Positions 24,364-34,656 are shown, numbered from the stretch's first letter. The stretch is DNA of 64,000 nt from Flavobacteriales bacterium (GCA_016788635.1 JAEUSU010000027.1:1-64000); one strand, 5' to 3'. The notes: a model not told the origin generated them from the letters alone. Numbers and translations are program-made.

Positions 24364-25676
24364 TCAGCGTTCTCCTCCAACGATCGCTGGAGCAGTTTTT
24401 CGTGCATGGTCTTGTTCGTCTTCGCTCCCAGCTCTTTCAGCATTTCCACCTGCCTCACCAAGTTGCCGGGGCCATCCGTCAGTTTACCCAGGGCCTTCTC
24501 GTAGCTGTCCCGCGCATCATTCACATGCTTGCCAATACGTCCGAGGTCCTCCGTAAAGCCAACGAATTTCTCGTACAGCGCCCCGGCACGCTCCGCGATG
24601 GCCATGTGGTTGCGTGCGATGCGTTCATGCTTCCAGATGCCGGCCACGGTGCGCAGGGTCGCCATCAGGGTGCTGTGGGTCACCATCACCACCTGCCGGT
24701 CATAGGCTTCCTGAAAGATCTCCGGCTTTTCTCGCAGCGCGCTTAGGAACGCGGGCTCCAGCGGCACGAACATGAGCACGAAATCCACGCTGGCCACACC
24801 ATAGAGCTTCGTGTATTCCTTTTCGGAAAGTCCCTTGGCATGGGTGCGTAGGCTGTCCACATGCTGGCGCAGCGCACGGGCGCGTTCCGCATCATCGGTG
24901 GCCGCGGCATAGCGCTCATAGTGCACCAGGGACACCTTGCTGTCGATGATCAAATACTTGCCTTCGGGCAGAAGCACCACGGCATCCGGCCGCAGGCGTG
25001 AGCCATCCGACAGGGTGGTGCTTTCCTGCATGCTGTATTCCTGGCCTTTCACCAGTCCCGACCCCTCCAACAATTTCTCCAGCAACATTTCGCCCCATGC
25101 GCCCTGGGCCTGGGTGTCACCCTTCAGTGCCCGCGTCAGGTTGTCGGCCTCCTGGCTCAGGCGCTGGTTCTGTTCGACCAGTCTGCCGATCTGCTCCTTC
25201 AGGGCGAACCGCTCGCGCCCTTCACTGTCGTAGGCCTTGCGTACTTGTTCCTCGAAATCCTTGATGCGTTCCTGCAAGGGCTTGAGAATGGTGCCCAGAC
25301 GTTCCTGCTGTTGCTCCCCCAGTTCCTTGCCACGTTGTTGCAGCAGCCGGTTCGCAATGTTCTCGAACTCCGTTGTCATTCGCTTCTGGAGCTCCTCCAA
25401 CTGCCCTTGCTGCTCGTTGAGGTTCTTGTTCAATGTCCTGGTGCGCTCCTGCTCCACGGCGAGTTCGGAGGTGGTGGTCTTCAGTTCACTCTCGCGTTGT
25501 GCGGCCGTGGCGTCCATTTGTGCAATCCTTTCCTCCAGTTTGCCGCGCTCCAGGGCGTACTGCTCCCGAAGCACCTCCAAGGGAGCTGCGGCGCGCTGCC
25601 TGGACCACCACGCATGCCCTGCCACACCCAGCAGCAGCCCGGCAAGCAGGCCCATGATGAGGAAAAGTGCGGTCAT
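24360..25676 (-). CDS. rmuC: DNA recombination protein RmuC
   Basis: The 438-residue protein has one N-terminal membrane helix (about residues 4-22), a long coiled coil rich in Glu, Gln and Arg to about residue 165, then the RmuC nuclease-like core with GAWGEMLLEKLLEGSGL, RLRPDAVVLLPEGKYLIIDSKVSL and FVPLEPAFL. RmuC limits inversions and is placed in the PD-(D/E)xK superfamily; the D...DSK pair visible here fits that. The first two genes of the run (rmuC and the GWxTD gene) overlap by four bases. Confidence 0.94.
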   Translation of the reverse strand: MTALFLIMGLLAGLLLGVAGHAWWSRQRAAAPLEVLREQYALERGKLEERIAQMDATAAQRESELKTTTSELAVEQERTRTLNKNLNEQQGQLEELQKRMTTEFENIANRLLQQRGKELGEQQQERLGTILKPLQERIKDFEEQVRKAYDSEGRERFALKEQIGRLVEQNQRLSQEADNLTRALKGDTQAQGAWGEMLLEKLLEGSGLVKGQEYSMQESTTLSDGSRLRPDAVVLLPEGKYLIIDSKVSLVHYERYAAATDDAERARALRQHVDSLRTHAKGLSEKEYTKLYGVASVDFVLMFVPLEPAFLSALREKPEIFQEAYDRQVVMVTHSTLMATLRTVAGIWKHERIARNHMAIAERAGALYEKFVGFTEDLGRIGKHVNDARDSYEKALGKLTDGPGNLVRQVEMLKELGAKTNKTMHEKLLQRSLEENAE

Positions 25677-25706
25677 GTGGCGAAGGTACGGGTGTGCCCG
25701 GGTGCC

Positions 25707-27416
25707 TCAGAACAGACTTGTGAAGCCAAAGTGCACCTTGGCGGCACGCAGTTCCACCGGGTTGTTGAACTGCTGGCCCAGTGCGTAGGTGAGGCTGAAG
25801 ATGCCGGCCTTGGTCTCGAAGTTGGTGCCCACTCCGAAGCCGGTGGGGCCGTCCTCCAGTGGTTCACTGCGGCTTGCGTCCACCCAGTAGCCCTGGTCCA
25901 CGAACACGAAAAAGTTCGCGTTCTCTTCATACAGCCATCGCCATTCCACGGTGCCTATCGCATAGCTGGAAGCATAAATGGAGGCCTCATCCACGCCCCG
26001 GAAGCTCTTGATGCCGCCGATCCGGAAGAGCTCGTTCGTGAACAGTTGGTCATTCACCAAGGTGGCGCCCTTGCCCACCAAGCGCAGGGTGGCACGCTGG
26101 CCCAAGGGCACGTGTTTGATGACGTTCAGTTCGCCGAGTATCTGGTCACCTGCGGAGGTGGCAGGAGAGGGGTCCGTCACAGTACCCATGCCGACCTTCT
26201 TGTTGCCCACGCTCAGCTCGGCCCAGATCCCCAGACCGCGCCGGGGGTTGAAGCGGTAGTCGAACCGTTCACGCTGTATGGAGATGCCGTAGGAGATCAC
26301 CTTCACATCGGCCAATCCGGGCTGTGGGGTGAAGCTGTTGCCCAATCGGTCGGAGCTGCGGTTGTTCACAAAGGCCAGCACACGGTCGTTGCGCCCAAAG
26401 CGGTACTGGATGCCGAACCTGGTGTTCACGTCCAGGAAGGTGGTATCGCGCTTGAACAGGGTGAGGGCGGCATCGATGCCGAAAGGTGTGCGGAACAGGT
26501 ACGGCAGGTCCACGCGCAGCTTCAGGTCCTGGGTCTGGTCTGCCAGGCTCCTCCAGTTCAGGTCAATGGCTTCACCACCCCGCAGCGCGTTGCGCAGCCG
26601 CAGGTCAATGTCCCCCGTTACACGTATCCGGCCGGAAGCAGGGTCGGGCTGAAAGCCGATGATGCCATTGATCGAACTGGCCCGCCGTGCATCGATGAAT
26701 ACGTAGAGCCGTGCCTTGTCCTCGGTGAAAAGCACGTAGGGTGGCTGGCGCTGCTGAACGTAGGGGAGTTCCTTCAGGCGGGGTGCCACCTGACGAATGA
26801 TCGATTCGTTGTAGGGGTCTCCAGGTCGAACGCCCACCTGGGCCTGCAGATAGCGCATGTTCAGCCGGGCGTCCCCCTTGATCACGAGGCTGTCGATCCG
26901 AACGAATGGACCTCGATCCAGATGAACCGTGCCATAAAGCCCTTCATCTTCCTGGCGCAGGTCCTTCAATTGCACCATGGCGAAGGGATGGCCATTGTCC
27001 TCGCATTGCTTCAAAAGGGACTCGAACAAGCGGCTTAGTGCCAGAGGGGAGATGGGGCGGTCGGTGAAGAAGCGCTCCTTGATGCGCGCGGCCGAGGCGA
27101 TCTCCGGCGGAACACCGGCAGGGGATAGACGCGCCCAGCGGTATACCGGCCCGACGTGGAAATGGCAGGTGACCGTTCCGGCCGTGGTGTGGCAACTGTC
27201 GCACGCCGCCTCAAGATGTCCCACGCGTTGCAGATCGGCCACAGCTGTACGCAGTTCCAATGCCAGTTGCTGTGGGGTCTTCAAATGCAGGATGCGCGCA
27301 TGTTCTGGCGCATCATCCATGACCAATCGCAAGGTCTGCTGCCCTTGGATCGATAGGGGGATGAGGGTCAGCAGGAACAGTGGTCCGCACAACCCCTTGG
27401 TCACGGAAGTTGCCAT
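25707..27416 (-). CDS. Omp85/TamA-like outer membrane protein with POTRA domains
   Basis: The 569-residue protein has a signal peptide ending near SIQGQQ (residue 26), two or three POTRA-like domains to about residue 230 (the last with [15 protein letters not shown], a typical POTRA strand-helix), then a beta-barrel with the surface antigen pattern IGGIKSFRG near residue 475, equivalent to the conserved lid-lock R-G-F/Y motif of BamA/TamA. The closing residue is Phe, as expected for a barrel. It probably inserts or assembles proteins in the outer membrane; the exact partner is unknown. The start overlaps the ung stop by 16 bases. Confidence 0.82.
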   Translation of the reverse strand: MATSVTKGLCGPLFLLTLIPLSIQGQQTLRLVMDDAPEHARILHLKTPQQLALELRTAVADLQRVGHLEAACDSCHTTAGTVTCHFHVGPVYRWARLSPAGVPPEIASAARIKERFFTDRPISPLALSRLFESLLKQCEDNGHPFAMVQLKDLRQEDEGLYGTVHLDRGPFVRIDSLVIKGDARLNMRYLQAQVGVRPGDPYNESIIRQVAPRLKELPYVQQRQPPYVLFTEDKARLYVFIDARRASSINGIIGFQPDPASGRIRVTGDIDLRLRNALRGGEAIDLNWRSLADQTQDLKLRVDLPYLFRTPFGIDAALTLFKRDTTFLDVNTRFGIQYRFGRNDRVLAFVNNRSSDRLGNSFTPQPGLADVKVISYGISIQRERFDYRFNPRRGLGIWAELSVGNKKVGMGTVTDPSPATSAGDQILGELNVIKHVPLGQRATLRLVGKGATLVNDQLFTNELFRIGGIKSFRGVDEASIYASSYAIGTVEWRWLYEENANFFVFVDQGYWVDASRSEPLEDGPTGFGVGTNFETKAGIFSLTYALGQQFNNPVELRAAKVHFGFTSLF

Positions 27417-28108
27417 TGAATGGGTGCGGATCCTTGCGCGGCCAGCAATTCATTGGCCATTGAAAAATGACCACAACCGATGAAGCCCCTGTGGGCGGAG
27501 AGGGGAGAGGGGTGGGGGGCTTTCAGCACGTAATGCCGGTCCAGGTCGATCAGCTCGGCCTTCTGACCGGCGTAACGTCCCCAAAGCAGGAATACCAATC
27601 CGTTCCGCCCTTTGGAAAGGTGTCGGATCGCGGCATCCGTAAAGGTCTCCCAGCCTTTGCCTTGGTGGCTGCCCGCCTGTTCAGCCCTCACAGTTAGTGT
27701 GGCGTTCAGCAGAAGTACGCCCTGGCCCGCCCAAGGACTGAGGTTGCCACTTGTAGGCTGGGAGATACCGAGGTCTCGTTCGAGCTCGGTGAATATGTTC
27801 CGAAGTGAGGGCGGTGGAGGCACCCCATCCGGCACCGAAAAGCAAAGGCCATGCGCTTGACCCGGACCGTGATAGGGGTCCTGGCCCAGGACCACCACCT
27901 TTACAGTATCGAACGGGGTGAGGCGGAATGCACGGAAAATGTCCTTCCCCCTGGGGTACACTGTGAACTCCTTGTGTTCGCGCTCCAGAAATGCCTTGAG
28001 TTGAGTGAAGTAGGCCTGCCCCAGCTCGGCCCCCAGGCGCTCTGTCCATCCTGGCCCAATATCCGGGCTGGTCGGTGCGTTGGATGCTGTGGACATGATC
28101 GGGAGCAT
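27401..28108 (-). CDS. ung: Uracil-DNA glycosylase
   Basis: The family 1 signatures are complete: [14 protein letters not shown] with the catalytic Asp, the LLLNATLTV strand, and [11 protein letters not shown] with the catalytic His. The protein has 235 residues from 28108 or 231 from an ATG at 28096; I cannot decide between them. It excises uracil from DNA. Its 3' end overlaps the start of the Omp85-like gene by 16 bases, so the two are cotranscribed despite unrelated roles. Confidence 0.95.
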   Translation of the reverse strand: MLPIMSTASNAPTSPDIGPGWTERLGAELGQAYFTQLKAFLEREHKEFTVYPRGKDIFRAFRLTPFDTVKVVVLGQDPYHGPGQAHGLCFSVPDGVPPPPSLRNIFTELERDLGISQPTSGNLSPWAGQGVLLLNATLTVRAEQAGSHQGKGWETFTDAAIRHLSKGRNGLVFLLWGRYAGQKAELIDLDRHYVLKAPHPSPLSAHRGFIGCGHFSMANELLAAQGSAPIQWQLP

Positions 28109-28231
28109 GGAATGAGAAAGCGAGACCGGGATCGTTGAAACTTTTTAACCGGGCCGTCCGTTCAGCAGGCTAATTTCGCGGGACATTGCGCTCGAGTAGT
28201 AAGCGGTCCTTCGGGAACAAACCTACCAACG

Positions 28232-28360
28232 ATGAAAAAGCTGCTTCTGGTACTGGGTCTGGTCGTGGTCGCCGCAGGTAGCCTGGCTTCCTGCAAGTCG
28301 GCCCATGCCTGCCCGGCCTACTCCAAGGCCAAGCCGGCACAGGTGGAACGCCCTGCCTAA
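28232..28360 (+). CDS. 42-residue predicted lipoprotein
   Basis: The frame has 43 codons. A clear lipoprotein signal (MKKLLLVLGLVVVAAGSLAS followed by Cys21) is followed by only 21 residues that include HACPAYSKAK. The CPAYSK segment recalls other very short Bacteroidota lipoproteins, but I cannot name a family. It lies alone between convergent or divergent neighbours, with a weak promoter-like TAATTTCG at 28171-28178 and a strong terminator at 28390-28410, so it is a real transcription unit. Its role is unknown. Confidence 0.8.
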   Translation: MKKLLLVLGLVVVAAGSLASCKSAHACPAYSKAKPAQVERPA

Positions 28361-28389
28361 GCGCGTCGAGCCTCTTCCGAACGCTACCC

Positions 28390-28414
28390 AGCCCCGCCCG
28401 CAGCGGGGCTTTCC
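28390..28414 (+). terminator. Rho-independent terminator after the mini-lipoprotein gene
   Basis: AGCCCCGC (28390-28397) and GCGGGGCT (28403-28410) form an 8-base-pair stem with a five-base loop, followed by TTCCTC. It can act in both directions, as the OsmC gene converges from the right. Confidence 0.8.
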
Positions 28415-28424
28415 TCATTCATGC

Positions 28425-28832
28425 TCATGTGTAAGAGAACAGGACCTCCTGTTCCAGGTCCGGATGTAGGCTGAGTGCCACGGGACAGGTGAGTGCGGCA
28501 CGCTCCAGGGCATCGCGTTGTTCCACGGTAAGCCCAACGCCCTCGATCTCCAGGTCCACTTGGATCTTTCCCACCCGACGTGGATTGGATCGCATATGCT
28601 TGGTTATCAATGCATTTGCCCTTGTCAAAGGGATCTTGGTACGCTCTGCTTCAATACCCATCACGGTGATCATGCAGCAAGCGAGGGAGGTACACAACAG
28701 GTCGGTGGGCGAGAAGGCCTCGCCACGGCCATGGTTATCCGGTGGGGCATCCGTATGTATGCGTTGCCCGCTGCGTTCATGGGTCGCTTCCACACGAAGT
28801 TCCCCCAGGTATCTCGTTCTTGCTGTGGCCAT
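28425..28832 (-). CDS. OsmC-family peroxiredoxin-like protein
   Basis: The 135-residue protein carries the two cysteines of the OsmC/Ohr fold: one in SLACCMITVMG (around residue 52) and one in ALTCPVALSLHPD (around residue 113). This group reduces organic peroxides or other small electrophiles in the cytosol. The GRGEAFSPTDLL segment is typical of the YhfA/OsmC branch. The gene is monocistronic and divergent from the next gene. Confidence 0.9.
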   Translation of the reverse strand: MATARTRYLGELRVEATHERSGQRIHTDAPPDNHGRGEAFSPTDLLCTSLACCMITVMGIEAERTKIPLTRANALITKHMRSNPRRVGKIQVDLEIEGVGLTVEQRDALERAALTCPVALSLHPDLEQEVLFSYT

Positions 28833-28871
28833 GGAATTGAACAGGAAGCCGAATGTAGACGTTGCCCCCGT

Positions 28872-28879
28872 TACCTTTG
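28872..28879 (+). promoter_or_regulatory. Promoter -7 box TACCTTTG
   Basis: This exact TAnnTTTG match ends seven bases before the ATG at 28887, implying a leader of only about four bases. Confidence 0.6.
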
Positions 28880-28886
28880 AAGTGTG

Positions 28887-29639
28887 ATGCGCGGGTATTC
28901 GCTGTTGTTCCTATTCGCTGCTTGTCAAGCACAGGTGCTCCTCGCTCAGGAGACCATCTATGATGAGACCCGGGTCCTTTACAAGAAGGAGATCTCCGGT
29001 GGTTTCATGGCCCATGGTTACGGCTGGGGGCTGCAGTTCATCAATGGTACTTATTTGAATGCCCGCGAACGCCGGCTTTGGGGGATCGAACTGGTCGGTA
29101 TGAAGCATCCCAAGGAGGTGAAAAGTTTCAATCCCTATTACGAGGATGCCAGAGGCTACTTCTTTGGCAAGCTGAACTCGTTGATGCTGCTTCGGCCCAC
29201 CATAGGCAAGCGGGTCCAGATCACGGATAAGATCCGACGCAGCGGTGTGGAGGTGAACTATTTCTGGGGCGTAGGCCCCTCGATCGGCATGCTCAAACCG
29301 GTGTACCTGCAGATCGGGAAACCCGGCATACCCTACCAGGTCATTGTTACCGAACGCTATGACCCGGAGGTGCACTTTGTGGATGATATATACGGCCGTG
29401 CCTCCTGGTTCAATGGGCTGGGGGATATGTCCTTCTCCATCGGCGCGTTCGGCCGGTTCGGGTTCAACTTCGAGCATGCTGCGCCCACCAATTCCATCAA
29501 GGCCATCGAAGTGGGTGTAACAGTGGATGCCTTTGCAAAGGAGTTACCCATCATGGCCGAGTTTGAAGGCGTGCAGAACAAGCAATTTTTCCTTGCGTTC
29601 TATGCCGCCCTTCAGTTCGGCAAGAAGTTGAACCGATGA
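28887..29639 (+). CDS. Predicted secreted or outer membrane protein of unknown function
   Basis: The 250-residue protein has a signal peptide that ends near LLAQE (residue 21). The mature part is rich in aromatic beta strands ([26 protein letters not shown]) and ends FGKKLNR, as a small outer membrane beta-barrel might. No named family is recognised. Its stop overlaps the lipA start by four bases (ATGA), so the two are cotranscribed, but this does not prove a lipoate link. Confidence 0.75.
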   Translation: MRGYSLLFLFAACQAQVLLAQETIYDETRVLYKKEISGGFMAHGYGWGLQFINGTYLNARERRLWGIELVGMKHPKEVKSFNPYYEDARGYFFGKLNSLMLLRPTIGKRVQITDKIRRSGVEVNYFWGVGPSIGMLKPVYLQIGKPGIPYQVIVTERYDPEVHFVDDIYGRASWFNGLGDMSFSIGAFGRFGFNFEHAAPTNSIKAIEVGVTVDAFAKELPIMAEFEGVQNKQFFLAFYAALQFGKKLNR

Positions 29640-30541
29640 GCGATACGCAGGTGAGGGAGAACGAAGCTGTGGCCGAAGGCAGGCCAGCTGCGCGCCGGCC
29701 GGAATGGTTGCGTGTGAAGCTGCCCACCGGTGAGAGTTATCGGAAGGTGCGTGAGATCGTGGGCGAGCACAAGCTGCACACCATCTGCCAGAGCGGGAAT
29801 TGCCCGAACATGGGCGAGTGCTGGGGGGCGGGTACCGCCACCTTCATGATATTGGGGAATGTGTGCACCCGATCATGTGGGTTCTGCTCCGTGGCCACCG
29901 GACGTCCGGAAGCCGTCGATCCTTTTGAGCCGGCCCGCGTGGCGCGCAGCGTGGAGCTTATGGGGGTCAAGCATTGTGTGATCACCAGTGTGGACCGGGA
30001 TGACCTGCCCGATGGCGGTGCATCGGTCTGGGCCGCCACGATACGCGCCGTTCGCCGCCGCTCACCCCAAACCAAACTGGAAACACTGATCCCGGATTTC
30101 CGCGGGCAATGGCATGACCTCGAAGTGGTGCTGGCCGAGCGACCCGAGGTGTTGAGCCACAACCTGGAAACGGTACGCAGGCTTACGAAGCAGGTACGGG
30201 TCCAGGCACGTTACGACCGCAGTCTTGAATTGCTGATGCGCGCCAAGCGGGCGGGTCTGCGGACCAAAAGCGGCATCATGCTGGGGTTGGGGGAGACTGA
30301 CAGGGAGGTGCTGGAGACCATGGACGATCTGCGGCAGGTGAACGTGGATGTGATCACCTTGGGCCAATACCTACAACCGACCAAGTCCCACCTGCCCGTC
30401 CATGAATTCGTTCACCCGGACCGTTTTGCCAGGTTCAAAGCGGAAGGACTAACGCGGGGATTCATGTTCGTGGAAAGTGCACCGCTGGTGAGGTCGTCCT
30501 ACCACGCGGACCGCCATGCCGGCCCACCCCCTGTTGAGTAG
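29636..30541 (+). CDS. lipA: Lipoyl synthase
   Basis: The 301-residue protein carries two cluster-binding motifs: the auxiliary cluster C-x4-C-x5-C ([12 protein letters not shown]) and the radical SAM C-x3-C-x2-C (CTRSCGFC) in close succession. The C-terminal RSSYHAD segment supplies the Ser that ligates the auxiliary cluster. LipA inserts two sulfur atoms into octanoyl groups on 2-oxoacid dehydrogenase complexes. It is the second gene of a two-gene transcript. Confidence 0.97.
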   Translation: MSDTQVRENEAVAEGRPAARRPEWLRVKLPTGESYRKVREIVGEHKLHTICQSGNCPNMGECWGAGTATFMILGNVCTRSCGFCSVATGRPEAVDPFEPARVARSVELMGVKHCVITSVDRDDLPDGGASVWAATIRAVRRRSPQTKLETLIPDFRGQWHDLEVVLAERPEVLSHNLETVRRLTKQVRVQARYDRSLELLMRAKRAGLRTKSGIMLGLGETDREVLETMDDLRQVNVDVITLGQYLQPTKSHLPVHEFVHPDRFARFKAEGLTRGFMFVESAPLVRSSYHADRHAGPPPVE

Positions 30542-30608
30542 GTGCCATTTTACACGCATTCTTGCATCATTCAGACGATCCCCGGGAACCAACGATCATT
30601 CCCTCGGT

Positions 30609-30616
30609 TAACTTTG
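30609..30616 (+). promoter_or_regulatory. Promoter -7 box TAACTTTG
   Basis: This exact TAnnTTTG match lies 20 bases before the ATG at 30637. Confidence 0.55.
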
Positions 30617-30636
30617 TAAAGCAACAACGCGCATTC

Positions 30637-33564
30637 ATGAATACGTCTGTCCGCCTTTCCCTTGCCACGATCCCATTGGTCGCCACGGTGCTTGTCTATC
30701 TGGCCTTGGACGCGCAGCCGCGCTATCAGCCACGGCAGGACGCGCAACCAGCCCAGGGCTACCGCGGCGCGATGGAATACCTTTCCATGATCCGCTCGAA
30801 CACCGAGACCGGTCAGGTGGAACCCGCGGACTATTTGCGCACCCTGAAAGCCGCACAGGCCTACGCGAAGGGTGGCGCCAAGGACGTGGGGCTGCAATGG
30901 ATCGAAATGGGTCCTGATAATGTGGGTGGCCGTACGCGCACGGTGGTCATCGCACCGGGCAACCCCAACGACATCTGGAGCGGTGGTGTCTCCGGAGGTC
31001 TCTGGCACAGCACGAACGCAGGGAACACTTGGAACAAGATCGAATCACTAGAGGCGAACCTTGCGGTAAGTTCTGTAGCGATCTTGGGCAATGGCCACGT
31101 TTATGTGGGTACGGGAAATGCATGGGAGTCCGCGAGCGGCACTGGGAGTAGCGGTTTCATCGGCTCCGGTCTCTTTCGCACGATAGATGGGGGTGCCACG
31201 TTCGAATTGGTGATCGGACCCAGCACCGCCTTCGCTCCGGGTGATGGATGGGCGGAGGTGAATAAACTGGAACGCGACCCGAACAACCCCAATGGCCTTT
31301 GGGTGGCCGCGCAATTGGGCCTGCGCTATTATGACGAGACCACAGGCACATTCACCACACCGACCTTCACTCCAAGCACGTCATCCAGTTGCACGGCCAT
31401 CGAGGTGAGCACGGATGGCAATTTCATCATCTGCGCACGTGGCGCCGGAAGCGTTTATCGCAGTACCGATGGAGGCCAGAGCTTTCAAGCGGTCACACAA
31501 ACAGGTACTGGGAATTCGGGCACACTGCCGTCCACCAGCAACATCGGCCGGATCGAGTTCGGCATTTCGCCAGACGACCCGAACTATGTGTATGCCATGG
31601 CCGCCTCACCCTCGGGCCGCATGACGGGTGTGTGGTCCAGCACCAACATGGGCAACTCCTGGACGCGCATCTGGCCGCCGGGCTTCGGCACCGGGGCCGT
31701 TCCGGAGCTGGATATCTTCGGTGACAATGCGCAGGGCAAGTACGACAATGTGCTTGCCGTTCGCCCGGGACATCCGGATGAGGTCTGGCTTGGTGGGGTG
31801 ACACTGTGGAAGACAACGCTGGGTGGCGCTCCCCAGCAGATCGCTTCCAACTTCACGTTCCCGGGTTGTTTCTTCTGTGTGCACTCCGATGTGCATGACA
31901 TCACCTGGTTGAATGAGAACACCTGTTACGTAGGCTGTGATGGGGGCATATTCCGGACCGTTGACGCGGGCACCTCCTTCATGGCGCACAACCGGGACTT
32001 TAACATCACCCAGTTCTACAGCATGGCGCTGGACCCGAATGGCAGGGTGATGGGAGGTACCCAGGACAACGGCACGCAGTTCGTGCGCTTGATCGGGAAT
32101 ACCGAGAAGGAGGCGATCGAGCTTCTGGGCGGGGATGGTTTTGATTGTGACATCTCCCAGCTGGACCCCAACATCATGTTCGGCTCCATTTACTTCGGCG
32201 CTGTCTTACGGTCGAACGACGGGGGTAACAACTTTGGCGATTTCTACGATACGCGTGTGCTGGCCATGGGTACGCCTGGTGAGTTGGTCGGTGGTGGAGG
32301 GCTGGGGGATTTCTATACCAACCTGCGCCTGTTCGAGAACTACAATGACGTGAACAGCCCATATGTGGTGGAGAACGCCATTGGTTTCAATAACGATGAG
32401 ATAGCCGCTGGCGCGACGGGAACTGTATTTTATCGCAGCAGGATGACCGGTGTGCTACTGGCAACATCCTACACGAATACGGGCGCGAACGCGATCCCTG
32501 CGGGTACTGATGACATTGAACTGGGGGACAAGCCCGACCCTGCGACTTCACTCTTTGCTGTGGGCTTCGGTGGCAGCCAGGGGGTGTGGGTCACCCGCTA
32601 TGCCATGAATTTCGTTGACAGCGTGCAATGGTGGAAGGTCATCGACAACTTCCCCGGCGGGGTGAATTGCCTGGAGTTCTCAAAGGATGGCAACCACCTG
32701 TTCGTGGGTGGGTCTGATGGGCGCGTGGTGCGTGTATCCGGCTTTAATGATGCCTACGACTTCGATCATGCGGATGTGGGTGGTGCGAGCTACGCCCTCA
32801 CGGTGACCACGATCTTGAATGCCAACGGAAGCGTGTGCACAGGTCTGGCCCCCGATCCGAACGATGCCACCCGGTTGATGGTGATGCACGGCAACTACGG
32901 CAACACCGCCGGTGGTAAGATCCGGCTCACCACCAACGCCACCGCACCAACGCCGACCTTCTCGAACCTGACCACCTCCCTGCCAACCGATCTGCAGCGT
33001 ATGCCGATCTATGACGGTGTCATCCACGCCGGGAATGGAAGTGTGCTCGTGGTGGGGACTGAACTGGGCATCATGGCCTCCAATGACAATGGGGCCACCT
33101 GGAGCTTCGAGAACAACGGCATTCCCAGGGCGCCCGTGTTCTGCGTGCGTCAGCAGCGGTATGACTTCAACACCAATCCGTACAGCGGTTTCATTGGAGG
33201 ATACATCACCAATCCCCATGTGATCTATGCCGGTACGCACGGCCGCGGCTTCTTCCGCACCGAAACGCTCATGGGCTTCCGTCCGCAAGGGGGCGGCATC
33301 ACCATCGCCAGTCAGCTTGATGTGTTCCCAAACCCGGCCACCGACCTGGTGAACCTGGTATTCACCACTTCCGCAAGGGAGCAGGTCCGCTTGGCCGTCT
33401 ACGACCTCTCCGGCAAGTTGGTGAAGGCGTTGGAGCCGGGCTTCCTGAGTAAGGGGGAACAGCGCCTGCAGTTGGGGGTGAACGAGCTGCCTTTCGGCAC
33501 CTACATCGCTGAAGTGCGCATCGGAAGCGAGCGCCGCACCGCTCGCTTCGTGGTGGGCCGCTGA
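30637..33564 (+). CDS. Large secreted beta-propeller protein (sortilin/BNR-like repeats) with type IX sorting domain
   Basis: The ATG at 30637 gives 975 residues with an N-terminal signal or anchor segment. Repeats such as GLWHSTNAGNTWNKI, GLFRTIDGGATFE and SVYRSTDGGQSFQ carry the Asp-box pattern S-x-D-x-G-x-T-W found in BNR/sortilin propellers. The final 80 residues, starting at LDVFPNPATDLVN and ending FVVGR, form a type A T9SS C-terminal domain. It is therefore a cell-surface or released protein, possibly binding or degrading a polymer; catalytic residues are not identified. The upstream frame to 30562 is not part of the protein. Confidence 0.9.
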   Translation: MNTSVRLSLATIPLVATVLVYLALDAQPRYQPRQDAQPAQGYRGAMEYLSMIRSNTETGQVEPADYLRTLKAAQAYAKGGAKDVGLQWIEMGPDNVGGRTRTVVIAPGNPNDIWSGGVSGGLWHSTNAGNTWNKIESLEANLAVSSVAILGNGHVYVGTGNAWESASGTGSSGFIGSGLFRTIDGGATFELVIGPSTAFAPGDGWAEVNKLERDPNNPNGLWVAAQLGLRYYDETTGTFTTPTFTPSTSSSCTAIEVSTDGNFIICARGAGSVYRSTDGGQSFQAVTQTGTGNSGTLPSTSNIGRIEFGISPDDPNYVYAMAASPSGRMTGVWSSTNMGNSWTRIWPPGFGTGAVPELDIFGDNAQGKYDNVLAVRPGHPDEVWLGGVTLWKTTLGGAPQQIASNFTFPGCFFCVHSDVHDITWLNENTCYVGCDGGIFRTVDAGTSFMAHNRDFNITQFYSMALDPNGRVMGGTQDNGTQFVRLIGNTEKEAIELLGGDGFDCDISQLDPNIMFGSIYFGAVLRSNDGGNNFGDFYDTRVLAMGTPGELVGGGGLGDFYTNLRLFENYNDVNSPYVVENAIGFNNDEIAAGATGTVFYRSRMTGVLLATSYTNTGANAIPAGTDDIELGDKPDPATSLFAVGFGGSQGVWVTRYAMNFVDSVQWWKVIDNFPGGVNCLEFSKDGNHLFVGGSDGRVVRVSGFNDAYDFDHADVGGASYALTVTTILNANGSVCTGLAPDPNDATRLMVMHGNYGNTAGGKIRLTTNATAPTPTFSNLTTSLPTDLQRMPIYDGVIHAGNGSVLVVGTELGIMASNDNGATWSFENNGIPRAPVFCVRQQRYDFNTNPYSGFIGGYITNPHVIYAGTHGRGFFRTETLMGFRPQGGGITIASQLDVFPNPATDLVNLVFTTSAREQVRLAVYDLSGKLVKALEPGFLSKGEQRLQLGVNELPFGTYIAEVRIGSERRTARFVVGR

Positions 33565-33584
33565 ACCATGCTACCTGACCATCG

Positions 33585-33615
33585 GAAAGCCCCCGGCGTC
33601 CCCGGGGGCTTTCTC
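33585..33615 (+). terminator. Rho-independent terminator after the propeller gene
   Basis: GAAAGCCCCCGG (33585-33596) and CCGGGGGCTTTC (33602-33613) form a perfect 12-base-pair stem with a five-base loop, followed by TCTTG. It separates the secreted protein gene from gap. Confidence 0.85.
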
Positions 33616-33657
33616 TTGCAGTTACTTTGAGGCGCTCGCAAGCGTGCCTCCCAACCC

Positions 33658-34656
33658 ATGAAAAAGACCCGCATCGCCATCAATGGTTTCGGCCGCATTG
33701 GCCGTGTGACCGCACGTTTGCTGTTGCAGCGTGATGATCTGGATCTCGTGGCCGTGAACGACCTCACGGATAACCGGACGCTCGCGCACCTCTTCAAGTA
33801 CGATAGCGTGCATGGGGTGTTCAGTGGGGAGGTCGCATATGATGATGAGCACCTGCTGCTGGGCGGAAGGCACGTTGCGGCCCATGCTGAGAAGGACCCC
33901 TCGAATTTGCCGTGGAAGTCGCTGGGCATCGACGTGGTGATCGAGAGCACCGGTCATTTCCTCACTCGCGAGGCGGCCACGACCCACCTGCAAGCAGGCG
34001 CCCGGCGTGTCATCCTCTCCGCACCGGCAAAGGACCCGGACATACCGAGCGTGGTGCTCGGTGTGAACGACCACATCCTCAAGGGGAATGAACCGATCAT
34101 CAGCAACGCGAGTTGCACCACCAATTGCGCCGCACCCATGATCATGGGCATCCAGGAATTGTGCGGCATTGAGGATGGCTTCATCACCACCGTGCACAGT
34201 TTCACCGGTGATCAACGCCTGCATGATGCGCCCCACAAGGACTTGCGGCGCGCGCGTGCCGCCACCGTGAGCATGGTGCCCACCACCACTGGTGCGGCCA
34301 AGGCCATCACACGCATCTTCCCCGAACTGGACGGCCGCCTTGGCGGCGGAGGTATTCGCGTGCCCGTGCCGGATGGCTCCATCACCGACATCACCTGCCG
34401 GGTGAAGAAGCTCAAGAGCGCCGACGAGATCAACGCCTATTTCAAGTCGCTGGCCGAGGGAAGGCTCAATGGCATCCTCCGCTACACCGAGGACCCCATT
34501 GTGAGCGTGGACATCGTGGGCGATCCGCACAGCTGCATCTTCGACGCACAACTCACCAGCGTGGTGGGCAACATGGTGAAGGTGATGGGCTGGTACGACA
34601 ATGAGTTCGGGTACAGCTCGCGGCTGGTGGACCTGATCGCGAAGCTGGGCAGGTAA
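33658..34656 (+). CDS. gap: Type I glyceraldehyde-3-phosphate dehydrogenase
   Basis: The 332-residue protein has the NAD site INGFGRIGR at residues 8-16, VNDLTD (33-38), the catalytic Cys153 in SNASCTTNC, and the C-terminal WYDNEFGYS. It oxidises glyceraldehyde-3-phosphate to 1,3-bisphosphoglycerate. Asp at position 35-36 of the dinucleotide site favours NAD. The gene is flanked by a strong terminator upstream and converges on lpxH downstream. Confidence 0.97.
   Translation: MKKTRIAINGFGRIGRVTARLLLQRDDLDLVAVNDLTDNRTLAHLFKYDSVHGVFSGEVAYDDEHLLLGGRHVAAHAEKDPSNLPWKSLGIDVVIESTGHFLTREAATTHLQAGARRVILSAPAKDPDIPSVVLGVNDHILKGNEPIISNASCTTNCAAPMIMGIQELCGIEDGFITTVHSFTGDQRLHDAPHKDLRRARAATVSMVPTTTGAAKAITRIFPELDGRLGGGGIRVPVPDGSITDITCRVKKLKSADEINAYFKSLAEGRLNGILRYTEDPIVSVDIVGDPHSCIFDAQLTSVVGNMVKVMGWYDNEFGYSSRLVDLIAKLGR

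Noticed and set aside
25245-27038. 597-residue plus-strand open frame opposite rmuC and the Omp85-like gene
   Set aside because: It crosses two real antisense genes and shows no protein-like motif or promoter.
28170-28418. 82-residue minus-strand frame opposite the mini-lipoprotein
   Set aside because: The plus-strand lipoprotein signal and terminator explain the region better.
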